Part shown: positions 39,325-47,499 of the stretch, piece after piece
How the letters are laid out: each line of letters begins with the position of its first letter
How positions within the stretch are numbered: the stretch's first letter is position 1
DNA from: Paracoccus litorisediminis
Lineage (GTDB): Bacteria; Pseudomonadota; Alphaproteobacteria; Rhodobacterales; Rhodobacteraceae
DNA: 64,000 nucleotides
NCBI RefSeq assembly: GCF_009711205.1
Contig: NZ_WMIG01000002.1
Coordinates: forward strand, 62,001-126,000
Direction of reading: 5' to 3'
The notes under the pieces: generated by a model
What the model was told of the DNA's origin: nothing
What the model saw: the letters and a program-made list of their open reading frames with translations, nothing else
Databases searched by the model: none
Program-made: the position numbers and the translations under genes

Positions 39325-40826
39325 TATCCCAGCCCATCCGTGGGCGTCGCCACGATGCTGGGCGATGGCAGGCCGGGGATCTTGCCCAACAGCCACAGCG
39401 CGACAAAGGCCCCTACGACCAGAAGGACCACCATATAGGTAATGCGCAGCTTGCCACGCAGAAGATCGCGGCGGCTCTTGCGATAGGGCAGCGAAACCAC
39501 CGGGCGGGTGCCGGTCAGCTTGGCGAATTGCTCGGTCCGGCGCAGGACCGGGTTCATCAGCTCAAGCGCAAAGGCGATGACGGCGGCCAGACCAAAGCTG
39601 CCGATTGCACCCATCGCCGCCCTTTTCTTGCGGTTCGAAAAGGCCGGGTATTCCGGCGGCACGGCTTTTTCAAGGATGACAAAACGCTCGGTCTGGTCGT
39701 TATCCATCAGCAATTGCTGGGTTTCGACCTGTGCCAACTGGCGCGACACCTCGCTGTAGCGGTCCTGCAGGCGGCGCTGTTCGCGGCTCATCGCCTCAAG
39801 CTTCTCGGCCACCTGCGGCGAACGGGCGCGCGCCTGTTCGATCTGCTGGCGACGCTGTTGCTGTCGCGCCTTCTGGCCGCGCAGATTGCTCAGCTGCGCC
39901 TCGTTCAGTTCAAGCTGGCGGCGCACGATTTCCGACACAGCCTCATCGCCAGTATTCAGGCGCTTCAGGTTGTCTTCGAGCCGCTTGATCTCGGGGTGGT
40001 CGGGGGCCAGCGTGCGGCGAGCCTGCGCCAACTCAACCTCGGCATTGCGGATCTGCTGGACGATGGTCGAGGCAGAGCGTTCGGCGGCGGTATTGCCACC
40101 CGCCACCAGCGTCAGCTGATCGCGTTGCAGCGCCATGATCTCGCGGTCCAGCGTGTTCTCGGTCTCATTCAGCTGCGCAAGTTCGATGCCCAGGTTTTCC
40201 TGCGAAGTCGGCAGGGCATCTTCGTTCTGGGTGCTGAAGGCAGCGATTTCGCGATCCAGCGCCGACAGTGCGTCGCTGGTCCGGGCCTCTTCATTGGTCA
40301 GGTATTCGCGGCTTTCCTTGATCCGGGCCTGACGGTTCTCGCGGTCACGATTGACGACGCTATTGGCGAAATAGTTGGCGATGGCCGCCGCTGTGGCGGG
40401 TGTTTCGGCCCGCGAAGTGATGACGATGGCCGCCAGCGACATGCGCGATTCCGTCGATACGCCGGGGTTGGACACGCTGTCGATGCGCGTGGTGGTGCGC
40501 AGCGCGCTGATCTTTTCGGAATCGCTCAGCTGCGGGGCGTCCTTGAACAGCTCCAGCTCCTTGATGACCTCAAGGATATTCGAACGCGCCATCAAGCGCT
40601 GCTCGATCAGCTGCACCCGGCGCGAGGCCGGCAGCGAGGAATCGCTGTTCGGATCGACCGCAGCCGAGGTGTCGATCTGGATCAGCGCCGAGGATTCATA
40701 GACCTTCGGCGAGGACACGATCAGATGGAATGAAATCAGGATTCCCACGACGACAATCGTCAGCATCAGCGGCATGCGCCGCCAAAGCATCGAGATGAGA
40801 TCCTGCAAGGATTGTATCGGACCCAA
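39324..40826 (-). CDS. Polysaccharide chain-length determinant (Wzz/GumC-like)
   Basis: 500 residues. A first membrane helix (about residues 19-37, LMLTIVVVGILISFHLIV) is followed by a Wzz domain (SALIQIDTS). A large periplasmic coiled coil spans about 150-400 (Glu/Arg/Gln-rich heptads), and a second helix lies near 425-440. A third hydrophobic segment near the C-terminus (MVVLLVVGAFVALWLLG) is less usual. It sets polymer length together with the BY-kinase-like gene upstream. The start is uncertain: the frame begins with TTG at 40826, and an ATG at 40790 with AGGAT upstream is a good alternative. Confidence 0.87.
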   Translation of the reverse strand: MGPIQSLQDLISMLWRRMPLMLTIVVVGILISFHLIVSSPKVYESSALIQIDTSAAVDPNSDSSLPASRRVQLIEQRLMARSNILEVIKELELFKDAPQLSDSEKISALRTTTRIDSVSNPGVSTESRMSLAAIVITSRAETPATAAAIANYFANSVVNRDRENRQARIKESREYLTNEEARTSDALSALDREIAAFSTQNEDALPTSQENLGIELAQLNETENTLDREIMALQRDQLTLVAGGNTAAERSASTIVQQIRNAEVELAQARRTLAPDHPEIKRLEDNLKRLNTGDEAVSEIVRRQLELNEAQLSNLRGQKARQQQRRQQIEQARARSPQVAEKLEAMSREQRRLQDRYSEVSRQLAQVETQQLLMDNDQTERFVILEKAVPPEYPAFSNRKKRAAMGAIGSFGLAAVIAFALELMNPVLRRTEQFAKLTGTRPVVSLPYRKSRRDLLRGKLRITYMVVLLVVGAFVALWLLGKIPGLPSPSIVATPTDGLG

Positions 40827-40850
40827 GACCTTAAACCCTCGCGCCGCTCA

Positions 40851-41618
40851 TCAATCTTCGGACTTGTTCAAGATCACGCCCATGACCGGAGGCATGTCCT
40901 TGAGCAGCCGCTCGGCCTGGATCATGTCCGCGGCCGTCCCGTTCTGGCCATCGGCCACCAACAGGATCGCATCGGCCAGAGGCAGGGTCGCCAGCGCCGC
41001 ATCGCCCCCCAGCAAGGGGGCGGTGTCGATGATCTCGATCGCATCGGGGCGCAAACCGCGCCAGATCTTCATGGCCGAGGCAAGGCTTTCGTCCTGCAGC
41101 AATTCGGCCGCGTCGGGCTCCGAACCGCCGGGGGCCACCACCCACAGATTGGGCAGTTCCTCGACAATGGCAGTGATGTCGATGATGTCGCGTCCTTCCA
41201 CGAGTATTTCCGAAACCTGATCGCTTTCGGGTATCCCCAAAGCGGCCGCAATTCTGGGCCGGGCCAGATCCAGATCGACCAGGATCACCTCGGTATGTTT
41301 CTGCCGCGCCAGCGCCAGCGAAAGCTGCAGGGCGACGGTGGTCGCCCCTGCCCCCTTGGTCAGCGGCACCACGGCCAGCCGACGCCAGCCATGCTTGCGC
41401 ATCTCGCGCAGGATACGGGTGCGCAGAATCGCAAAACGCTCGCCCACGATCTTGGCGTGGCGGATGTCGGCAGAATTGCGTGACGCCTCGCGGCGAATAT
41501 AGCTGCTGGACACGCGCAACCCGGCGGAGCGGGTGGCAATTGCGCTGGAGGTGGGCCTGTCCGAAGTCTTGTCTGTCTCGGCCTGCAATACTGTGGCCCT
41601 TCTGCCTCTGGAAATCAC
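40851..41618 (-). CDS. CpsD/CapB-type tyrosine-kinase-like ATPase with altered Walker A
   Basis: 255 residues, GTG start with AAGG upstream. The MinD/BY-kinase fold is clear: P-loop region LTKGAGATTVALQ (residues 86-98), Walker A' ILVDLDLARP, and Walker B IEIIDTAPLL. The P-loop lysine expected before the Thr pair is alanine (Ala92). The C-terminus (GVILNKSED) lacks the tyrosine cluster that BY-kinases phosphorylate. It is 25 bases upstream of the Wzz-like gene and is its natural partner. Whether it is an active kinase is doubtful. Confidence 0.82.
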   Translation of the reverse strand: MISRGRRATVLQAETDKTSDRPTSSAIATRSAGLRVSSSYIRREASRNSADIRHAKIVGERFAILRTRILREMRKHGWRRLAVVPLTKGAGATTVALQLSLALARQKHTEVILVDLDLARPRIAAALGIPESDQVSEILVEGRDIIDITAIVEELPNLWVVAPGGSEPDAAELLQDESLASAMKIWRGLRPDAIEIIDTAPLLGGDAALATLPLADAILLVADGQNGTAADMIQAERLLKDMPPVMGVILNKSED

Positions 41619-41684
41619 TGCGCCGCCTTTGGGTCATCCGCGCGTCGATGACACTGCCGACAGCGGCATGCTAGCGTCCCGTTG

Positions 41685-42707
41685 ATGAGCGCGACAACAG
41701 AAATCACGCCCCTTGGCGAACAGGACAGGCAGAATGGTCCGGCGGCGTCGTCCGGGGCGGTGATCGCTATCGCCATCGGCCGGAACGAGGGCGAACGCCT
41801 GCTGCGCTGCCTGCGTTCGCTGCAGCCACAGGTCGGGCGCATCATCTATGTCGATTCGGGTTCGACCGATGACAGCGTCAGTCGCGCCCGCGCGCTGGGG
41901 GCCGAGGTGGTCCCGCTGGACATGTCCCTGCCCTTTACCGCGGCCCGCGCCCGCAATGCCGGGCTGGCCGGCGCGGATGATGCCGAGTTCATCCAGTTCG
42001 TCGATGGCGATTGCGAGGTCGAGGCGGGCTGGATCACGACCGCGCTGGCGGCGCTGCAATCCGACCCGAAGCTGGCTATCGTCGCCGGTCGCCGGCGCGA
42101 GCTGCACCCCGAGGCCTCGATCTACAACCGGCTTTGCGACGCCGAATGGGACACGCCGGTCGGTCCCGCCGAAGCGGTCGGCGGCGACATGCTGGTGCGC
42201 CGTGCTGCACTGGCACAGATCGGCGGTTTTGACCCCAGCCTGATCGCCGGGGAGGAACCCGAGATGTGCCTGCGCATGCGACAGGCGGGCTGGACGATCC
42301 GGCGCATCGACGCCCCCATGACCATCCACGACGCTGCCATGCTGCGGCACGCGCAATGGGCACGCCGCGCGCGCCGCGCGGGCCACGCCTTTGCCGAGGT
42401 CTCCTGGCGTCATCGCGACGATCCCGAAGGGTTCTGGCGCCGCGAGACCCGGCGCGCGCTGCTTTGGGGGATTGGCCTGCCGCTGATCATCCTGCTGGGC
42501 GCAATGATCACGCCGCTGTTCTGGTGGCTGCTTCTGATCTATCCGGCGCAGATGGCACGGATCGCCCTGCGCGACCCGCACCGCCCCGAGCGCTGGAAAC
42601 GGGCATTTTATACCGTGCTGGGCAAGTTTCCCGAGGCTCGCGGCGCGCTGGAGTTTCACTTGCGCCGCCTGATCGGGCGGCGGTCAGGGCTGATCGAGTA
42701 TAAATGA
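41685..42707 (+). CDS. Glycosyltransferase family 2 with C-terminal membrane segment
   Basis: 341 residues. GT-A features: AIAIGRNEGERLLRCLRSL, YVDSGSTDDSV, and the metal motif QFVDGDCEVE. GGFDPSLIAGEEPEMCLRMR is the acceptor-side block. Two hydrophobic helices near residues 265-300 probably anchor it to the inner membrane. The ATG at 41685 is preferred to the adjacent TTG. It overlaps the next glycosyltransferase by 4 bases, and both belong to exopolysaccharide assembly by context. Confidence 0.87.
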   Translation: MSATTEITPLGEQDRQNGPAASSGAVIAIAIGRNEGERLLRCLRSLQPQVGRIIYVDSGSTDDSVSRARALGAEVVPLDMSLPFTAARARNAGLAGADDAEFIQFVDGDCEVEAGWITTALAALQSDPKLAIVAGRRRELHPEASIYNRLCDAEWDTPVGPAEAVGGDMLVRRAALAQIGGFDPSLIAGEEPEMCLRMRQAGWTIRRIDAPMTIHDAAMLRHAQWARRARRAGHAFAEVSWRHRDDPEGFWRRETRRALLWGIGLPLIILLGAMITPLFWWLLLIYPAQMARIALRDPHRPERWKRAFYTVLGKFPEARGALEFHLRRLIGRRSGLIEYK

Positions 42708-43531
42708 CCGGCTGCACCATCCTCATCCCCGCCCATGATGAGGCAGGCTATATCGGCCCCTGCCTCGACAGCATCCTGCAGCAGGACCATTCCGGCCCGC
42801 TGGACGTCATCGTCATCGCCAATGGCTGCCACGACGACACCGCTGCACAGGCACATGCCCGAACCCGCGATTTCACCGCGCGTGGCTGGTCCCTGCGGGT
42901 CGAGGAACTGGCGCAGGGCGGCAAGATCGGGGCGCTGAACCACGGTGATGCCTGCGCACATGATGGGATTCGGGTCTATCTGGATGCCGATATCCGCATG
43001 TCACCCCGGCTGATCTCTGGTCTGGTCACGGTATTGGACGTCCCCGCGCCGCGATATGCCGGTGGCAGGTTGGTCGTCGCCCCGGCGCAAAGCTTCGTCT
43101 CACGCCACTATGCCCGTTTCTGGCAAAGCCTGCCCTTTGTCACCGAAGGCGTGACCGGAGCCGGGCTATTCGCGGTCAATGCCACTGGCCGGCAACGCTG
43201 GGGCGCGTTCCCGCAGGTCATCTCGGACGACACCTTCGTGCGGCTGCAATTTTCGGAATCCGAGCGGTTTCTGGTCGACGAACCCTATTTCTGGCCCATC
43301 GTCGAGGGCTTCGGTCCTCTGGTCCGGGTGCGCCGCAGACAGGACCGCGGCGTGGCCGAAATCGCCCGCCTCTTTCCGCAATTTCTTGCCAATCAGGGCC
43401 ATGTCCGCCCGACAAGATCGCAGTTGAAGCGCCTTGCCCTGCGCGACCCTGTGGGTTTTGCCAGCTATGCCGCTGTCGCGCTGGCAGTGCGCATGGGCAG
43501 GCAGGATCAGGGCTGGGCGCGCGGACGCTAG
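42704..43531 (+). CDS. Glycosyltransferase family 2
   Basis: 275 residues. Typical GT2 start TILIPAHDEAGYIGPCLDSI, nucleotide-binding region VIANGCHDDT, GGKIGALNHGD, and the metal motif YLDADIRM. EGVTGAGLFAVN and ISDDTFVRLQF resemble processive or lipid-linked sugar transferases. It is translationally coupled to the preceding GT2 and ends 4 bases into the convergent SGNH gene. Confidence 0.86.
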   Translation: MTGCTILIPAHDEAGYIGPCLDSILQQDHSGPLDVIVIANGCHDDTAAQAHARTRDFTARGWSLRVEELAQGGKIGALNHGDACAHDGIRVYLDADIRMSPRLISGLVTVLDVPAPRYAGGRLVVAPAQSFVSRHYARFWQSLPFVTEGVTGAGLFAVNATGRQRWGAFPQVISDDTFVRLQFSESERFLVDEPYFWPIVEGFGPLVRVRRRQDRGVAEIARLFPQFLANQGHVRPTRSQLKRLALRDPVGFASYAAVALAVRMGRQDQGWARGR

Positions 43532-44301
43532 CCGCCCTTGGCGCGGAACTCCTCGACCGTCTCCTGCGCCAATTGTTGCAGCACCAGGGCCAGATCCTTC
43601 GGCACCGGCGGATAGGGCCCGCCCGCCCCCATCAGCGTCGAAGGCAATCCGACCGGAGATTTTCCGGTGAGCGCCGCATAATGGATCATTGTGACGTAAT
43701 AGAAACCGTTGTGGTTCGGATGGATGTCGTCGTGAAAGAAATCCCGGATCGAGGTGCTGTCCGGCACCTTCCCCTCGGCTATGGCGTCATGCAGCCGCAC
43801 CATACCCAGCCCGGCCGGAACGATCCGCATCGGCATTTCGAGCTGCGGCAGTTTCGCATTGGTATCATTGGCGATGGCCTGCCAATGCGCCATGTCGCTG
43901 ACGATCCGGTCGCGCCAGGTGCGTGTCGTGCCGGTCTGCGCGTCGTCGATATCGTCCCATGTCGCGTAAAGGTAAGATTTGACATGCGGATTGGTCTTGG
44001 CCGCCAGCTCGACCCATTTCGCAGCATAATCGGCGCTGTGGTGCCACTGCATCGTGGTCAGAACTGGAACGCGCTCGGTGATGACGATCGCATCCACGGG
44101 ATTGGCGGCCAGCCATTTGCGACCGTCAACGCCCTGAGCGGTGGCGCTGTCGTTCCAGTTGATCTCCAGGGGAGCGCCGTTGATCAGCTGGAACTCGACC
44201 CGATCATCCAGCACCGCATACATCATCTCGGGCAGATTTGGACTGACCAGACTGTGGCCCAGATAAAAGGCCGACAAGAGATACTGCAGTATTGCTGACA
44301 T
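43528..44301 (-). CDS. SGNH-hydrolase-like protein
   Basis: 257 residues. The block I serine is in YLGHSLV (residues 13-19), a GHS variant of GDS. The block V-like DDIHPNHNG gives the Asp/His pair near residue 192. ITERVPV and WDD segments fill the middle. The N-terminus is hydrophobic and short, so a signal sequence is possible but the active Ser would be very close to it. In this polysaccharide context it might add or remove acyl groups, but that is inference. GGGGAAG lies before the ATG. Confidence 0.68.
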   Translation of the reverse strand: MSAILQYLLSAFYLGHSLVSPNLPEMMYAVLDDRVEFQLINGAPLEINWNDSATAQGVDGRKWLAANPVDAIVITERVPVLTTMQWHHSADYAAKWVELAAKTNPHVKSYLYATWDDIDDAQTGTTRTWRDRIVSDMAHWQAIANDTNAKLPQLEMPMRIVPAGLGMVRLHDAIAEGKVPDSTSIRDFFHDDIHPNHNGFYYVTMIHYAALTGKSPVGLPSTLMGAGGPYPPVPKDLALVLQQLAQETVEEFRAKGG

Positions 44302-44526
44302 ATTCTTCCCCTTCGGTCAGGTGGGCCAAATTACGGGATCAATAAGCGACGATGACCCTGGCGAAACGCTTCCGAACGGCTTTGAACACCGTCCTGCACG
44401 GAACCGATTGGGGCGCAACCTGACCCTTTGGTCAAGCAGAACACCCGCCGCAACCCATTGATGTCAAAGATACCTGTCCTTTTTGGCAATACGGTAATTC
44501 GTTCTAGTTTTATTCAGGGGCGGGTC

Positions 44527-44532
44527 TATACT
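44527..44532 (+). promoter_or_regulatory. Possible -10 box upstream of the priming transferase
   Basis: TATACT matches five of six bases of the sigma-70 -10 consensus, 50 bases before the ATG, within an AT-rich 280-base gap. I see no good -35 at 16-18 bases. The gap has no ORF or hairpin that I could support. Confidence 0.25.
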
Positions 44533-44581
44533 GCAGGACTGTAAAGTTAGTGTCCCTTGTATCGATTACCGTGGGTTAAAA

Positions 44582-45286
44582 ATGCCGCACTCGAACAAGT
44601 TTGATTCACCCAGTTTGAATCGTGTCGGCTCGATTCTGCAAAACAGTCCTTCCACCCTGCCTGAATCGGGTGGGCTTTCCTCATTCTATGTCCGTTATAT
44701 GAAACGGCCGCTCGACATTCTGGCGGTGCTGATCGCGGCGCCGATTGTCATCCCGGTCGTGCTGATCCTTGTCCTGATGATCTGGGCGCATGGTGACCGG
44801 CCGTTCTACTCGCAGTTGCGCGTCGGCCGCTCGGGTCGCAGTTTCCGCCTGTGGAAGATGCGCACCATGGTCGAGAATGCCGAGGCCCGTCTGGCCGAGC
44901 ATCTGGCCAGTGACGAGGTCGCCCGCGCCGAATGGGACGCGACCCAGAAGCTGAAGCAAGATCCGCGGATCACGCCGGTCGGGCATTTCCTGCGCAAAAG
45001 CTCGCTGGATGAGTTGCCGCAGCTGTGGAACGTGCTGCGCGGCGACATGAGCATCGTCGGCCCCCGGCCCATGATGCTCGAGCAGGCCCAGCTATATCCC
45101 GGCGCGGATTACTATCACCTGCGCCCCGGAGTCACTGGCCTGTGGCAGATCTCGGATCGCAATGACAGCACCTTTGCGGCGCGGGCGAACTTCGACGCCA
45201 AATATGCAAACGAACTGAGTTGGTCGAATGACCTGTCGATCGTCGCCAGAACCGTCACCGTCGTTCTGCGCTGCACCGGCTATTGA
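44582..45286 (+). CDS. Undecaprenyl-phosphate sugar-1-phosphate transferase (ExoY-like)
   Basis: 234 residues. A bacterial sugar transferase that starts polysaccharide repeat synthesis on the lipid carrier. There is one membrane helix (about residues 44-67), then the core: FRLWKMRTMVENAE, DPRITPVGHFLRKSSLDELP, NVLRGDMSIVGPRP, and RPGVTGLWQ. Length and helix number fit ExoY rather than the longer WbaP. No clear Shine-Dalgarno precedes the ATG. It gives the initiating enzyme for the Wzx/Wzz block to its left. Confidence 0.93.
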   Translation: MPHSNKFDSPSLNRVGSILQNSPSTLPESGGLSSFYVRYMKRPLDILAVLIAAPIVIPVVLILVLMIWAHGDRPFYSQLRVGRSGRSFRLWKMRTMVENAEARLAEHLASDEVARAEWDATQKLKQDPRITPVGHFLRKSSLDELPQLWNVLRGDMSIVGPRPMMLEQAQLYPGADYYHLRPGVTGLWQISDRNDSTFAARANFDAKYANELSWSNDLSIVARTVTVVLRCTGY

Positions 45287-45297
45287 TCCCGACAATC

Positions 45298-45327
45298 TGC
45301 TGAAACACGTTCACTCGTGTTTCAGCA
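45298..45327. terminator. Hairpin shared by the ExoY-like gene and a small membrane gene
   Basis: TGCTGAAACACG (45298-45309) pairs perfectly with CGTGTTTCAGCA (45316-45327) around a 6-base loop. It starts 12 bases after the ExoY-like stop and covers the last codons of the convergent small gene. No U-run on either side. Confidence 0.55.
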
Positions 45328-45514
45328 ACTCCTCATGATGCGTGACGCACCTATACTTGCGCCACCCGACCAGTAGCGTGGTCAGCGTTCCGACCAGTGA
45401 GTAAAGCAACAGCGCCGACCACAGCGACAAGCCAAGGTAAAATACCCCGATCAACGCGCTGATCGCCGCAACCGCGACCCCTATGATCAATACACCGCCC
45501 AGTGTAGCCTCCAC
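45311..45514 (-). CDS. Small two-helix membrane protein
   Basis: 67 residues with two hydrophobic helices (about 7-27 and 31-50) and a basic-to-charged tail ending HHEELLKHE. The GTG start at 45514 has GAGG directly before it, which is poor spacing, so the start is uncertain. The strongest support is its clean two-helix layout and its position between two polysaccharide genes. I do not recognise the family. Confidence 0.5.
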   Translation of the reverse strand: MEATLGGVLIIGVAVAAISALIGVFYLGLSLWSALLLYSLVGTLTTLLVGWRKYRCVTHHEELLKHE

Positions 45515-45689
45515 CTCGCTGTGGTTCGTTAAATCATTAACTCCCTATATAAGAGGGAATCGCTAATTCTTTCTTTCTGGTTCCAATGAAAAGGGTCAAA
45601 TTCGCCTATTTGTGTCATCAATTAAGCGCAATCTGGCCGATCTTGGTAGCGTATTACCGCAAATCTCGTTCAGGTGGTTTCAGGATTCC

Positions 45690-46898
45690 ATGACTCTACG
45701 AATCGGATATGTCGTCAACACCTATCCGCGCCCGTCCCACAGCTTCATCAGACGAGAGATCGCGGCCCTCGAATCCCTTGGTGCGCAGATCCACCGCTTT
45801 GCCATGCGCGGCGACCCGCAGGCGCTGACCGATCCCGAGGATCTGGCCGAGCACGCCCGCACCGAGCGTATTCTTGAAAGCGGCGGCGGGGGTCTTTTAC
45901 AGTCTGTCGCTCGTCAGGCCGGGGCAAGCCCGTCGCAGATGAGCGCCGCTGTCGGGCTGGCGCGCCGCCGGGCCACAGCCGGCGAATCCAGCTTCGCGCG
46001 CCAGCTGATCTATCTGGCCGAAGGCGCACGCATCGCCGCCCGCGCCCGCGAACTGGGTCTGACGCATCTTCACGCACATTTCGGTACCAATTCGACCCGC
46101 GTCGCCAGCTATGCCCGATTGTTGGGCGGTCTTCGGTTCAGCTTCACCATCCACGGCCCCGAGGAGTTCGACCGCCCCGAGGCGCTTGACCTGGCGGGCA
46201 AGCTGGCATTGTCGGAGTTCTGCGTCACCGTCAGCAGCTTCGGCCGCGCCCAACTCTCCCGCTGGGCGGCGCCCGAGGATCTACATAAGATCCAGGTCGT
46301 GCATTGCGGGTTGGATTGCACCCTGCAGGACACAGCCCCGCTACCGTCTGGACCGCTGCGGCTGGTGGCCATCGGCCGCTTTGCCGAACAGAAGGGCTTT
46401 GGCCTGCTCATCCGCGCCTTTGTTCTGGCACAACGCCAAAATCCCGCAATCCGGCTGGCGCTTGTCGGGGATGGCGAGTTGCGCCCGCAGATCGAAGCCA
46501 TCATCGCCACCGAGGGCATTGGCGATGCGGTCGAGCTGCTGGGCTGGCAGGATCAGGCCGGTGTCCGCGCCGCGCTGGACAACGCCCATGCGCTGGTCAC
46601 GCCCAGCTTTGCCGAGGGGCTGCCCGTCGTCATCATGGAGGCGATGCTGCGCGCCCGTCCGGTCCTGTCGACCTATATCGCCGGCATTCCCGAACTGATC
46701 CGCCCCGGTCAGGAAGGCTGGCTGGTCCCCGCCGGAGATGCCGAGGCCCTTGCCGGCGCCATGCTCGACATTGCCGCCTGCGATCACGCCACCCTGACGC
46801 AAATGGGGCAATCCGCCTTGCAACGGGTCCGGCAAAGACATGACATCGCGGATTCGGCGGGTGCGTTGCTGGCGCTGTTCACCCACGCCACAGGCTGA
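45690..46898 (+). CDS. Glycosyltransferase family 4 (GT-B fold)
   Basis: 402 residues from the ATG at 45690, which has AGGA 4 bases upstream and gives the normal opening LRIGYVVNTYPRPSHSFI; a GTG at 45612 would add 26 residues. The C-terminal donor domain shows VAIGRFAEQKGFGLLIRAF, LVGDGELRPQ and the E-x7-E motif region PSFAEGLPVVIMEAM. Upstream is an AT-rich 175-base gap with TTAAATCATTAA and an inverted repeat TCCCT-N7-AGGGA (45542-45558). It ends inside the phosphopantetheinyl transferase gene, tail to tail, by 20 bases. Confidence 0.9.
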   Translation: MTLRIGYVVNTYPRPSHSFIRREIAALESLGAQIHRFAMRGDPQALTDPEDLAEHARTERILESGGGGLLQSVARQAGASPSQMSAAVGLARRRATAGESSFARQLIYLAEGARIAARARELGLTHLHAHFGTNSTRVASYARLLGGLRFSFTIHGPEEFDRPEALDLAGKLALSEFCVTVSSFGRAQLSRWAAPEDLHKIQVVHCGLDCTLQDTAPLPSGPLRLVAIGRFAEQKGFGLLIRAFVLAQRQNPAIRLALVGDGELRPQIEAIIATEGIGDAVELLGWQDQAGVRAALDNAHALVTPSFAEGLPVVIMEAMLRARPVLSTYIAGIPELIRPGQEGWLVPAGDAEALAGAMLDIAACDHATLTQMGQSALQRVRQRHDIADSAGALLALFTHATG

Positions 46899-47499
46899 CC
46901 GCCAGATAGTGATCCATGGCCGCCCCCCAGCGCGCCGCAATCAACCGCGCGCCAAGGCAAGCCCGCGCCCGCCCGCCGCGGATCACCGCAGGCACGTCGC
47001 TGAAATCCAGCATCCGCCCGGTCAGCGGGAACTGCGCCTTGAACATCGCCTCTTTCACGCAAAAGGCCAGCAGCGGCGCATCGTCCGTCATGCGATAGGG
47101 GGCGACGCTTTCGGCCAGCCCCTCGGGCGCGCTGCGGGTCGCGGATTCGATATCGACCCCGACCCACGGTCCGCCGACGGGCGAGGCCACCGCGACGCAG
47201 AACGCGCCGCCATGCGACAGGCTTGCCCTGATCCCATCGGGCAGGTCTGGGCGACGGTCGGCGCGGCTGGGAATGGGCCGATCCGGCGGCAGGTCATGCC
47301 CAGCCTCGGCCAGCGCCATCCGCAGGGCTAACCGTCCCAGCGCAAATTCGTGCCGCCGCTTCGGGATCGCGCGTGCCACCGCTACTTCCTCGCCAGGCAT
47401 CAGCGGCGGCGCGGCCTGTGAGACATGCAGCACCGCGCAACCAAAATCGGCGGGCAGCAAGCGTCTTAGCAGCTCCCGCACCGGAGCGGTCTGGTTCAT
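46879..47499 (-). CDS. 4'-phosphopantetheinyl transferase (Sfp type)
   Basis: 206 residues from the ATG at 47499, which overlaps the NRPS stop by 4 bases. The two Sfp motifs are present: VGVDIES (Mg-binding acidic triad) and FCVKEAMFKAQF. RRHEFALGRLALRMAL and LSHGGAFCVAVAS are the flanking CoA/carrier blocks. It loads phosphopantetheine onto carrier domains, so it should activate the PCP of the NRPS and the ACP of the PKS in the same operon. It is the last gene of that operon. Confidence 0.93.
   Translation of the reverse strand: MNQTAPVRELLRRLLPADFGCAVLHVSQAAPPLMPGEEVAVARAIPKRRHEFALGRLALRMALAEAGHDLPPDRPIPSRADRRPDLPDGIRASLSHGGAFCVAVASPVGGPWVGVDIESATRSAPEGLAESVAPYRMTDDAPLLAFCVKEAMFKAQFPLTGRMLDFSDVPAVIRGGRARACLGARLIAARWGAAMDHYLAVSLWRG

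Noticed and set aside
38029..39438. 469-residue open frame opposite the Wzx-like gene
   Set aside because: Antisense shadow rich in Gln, Arg and His, with no start signal or motif.
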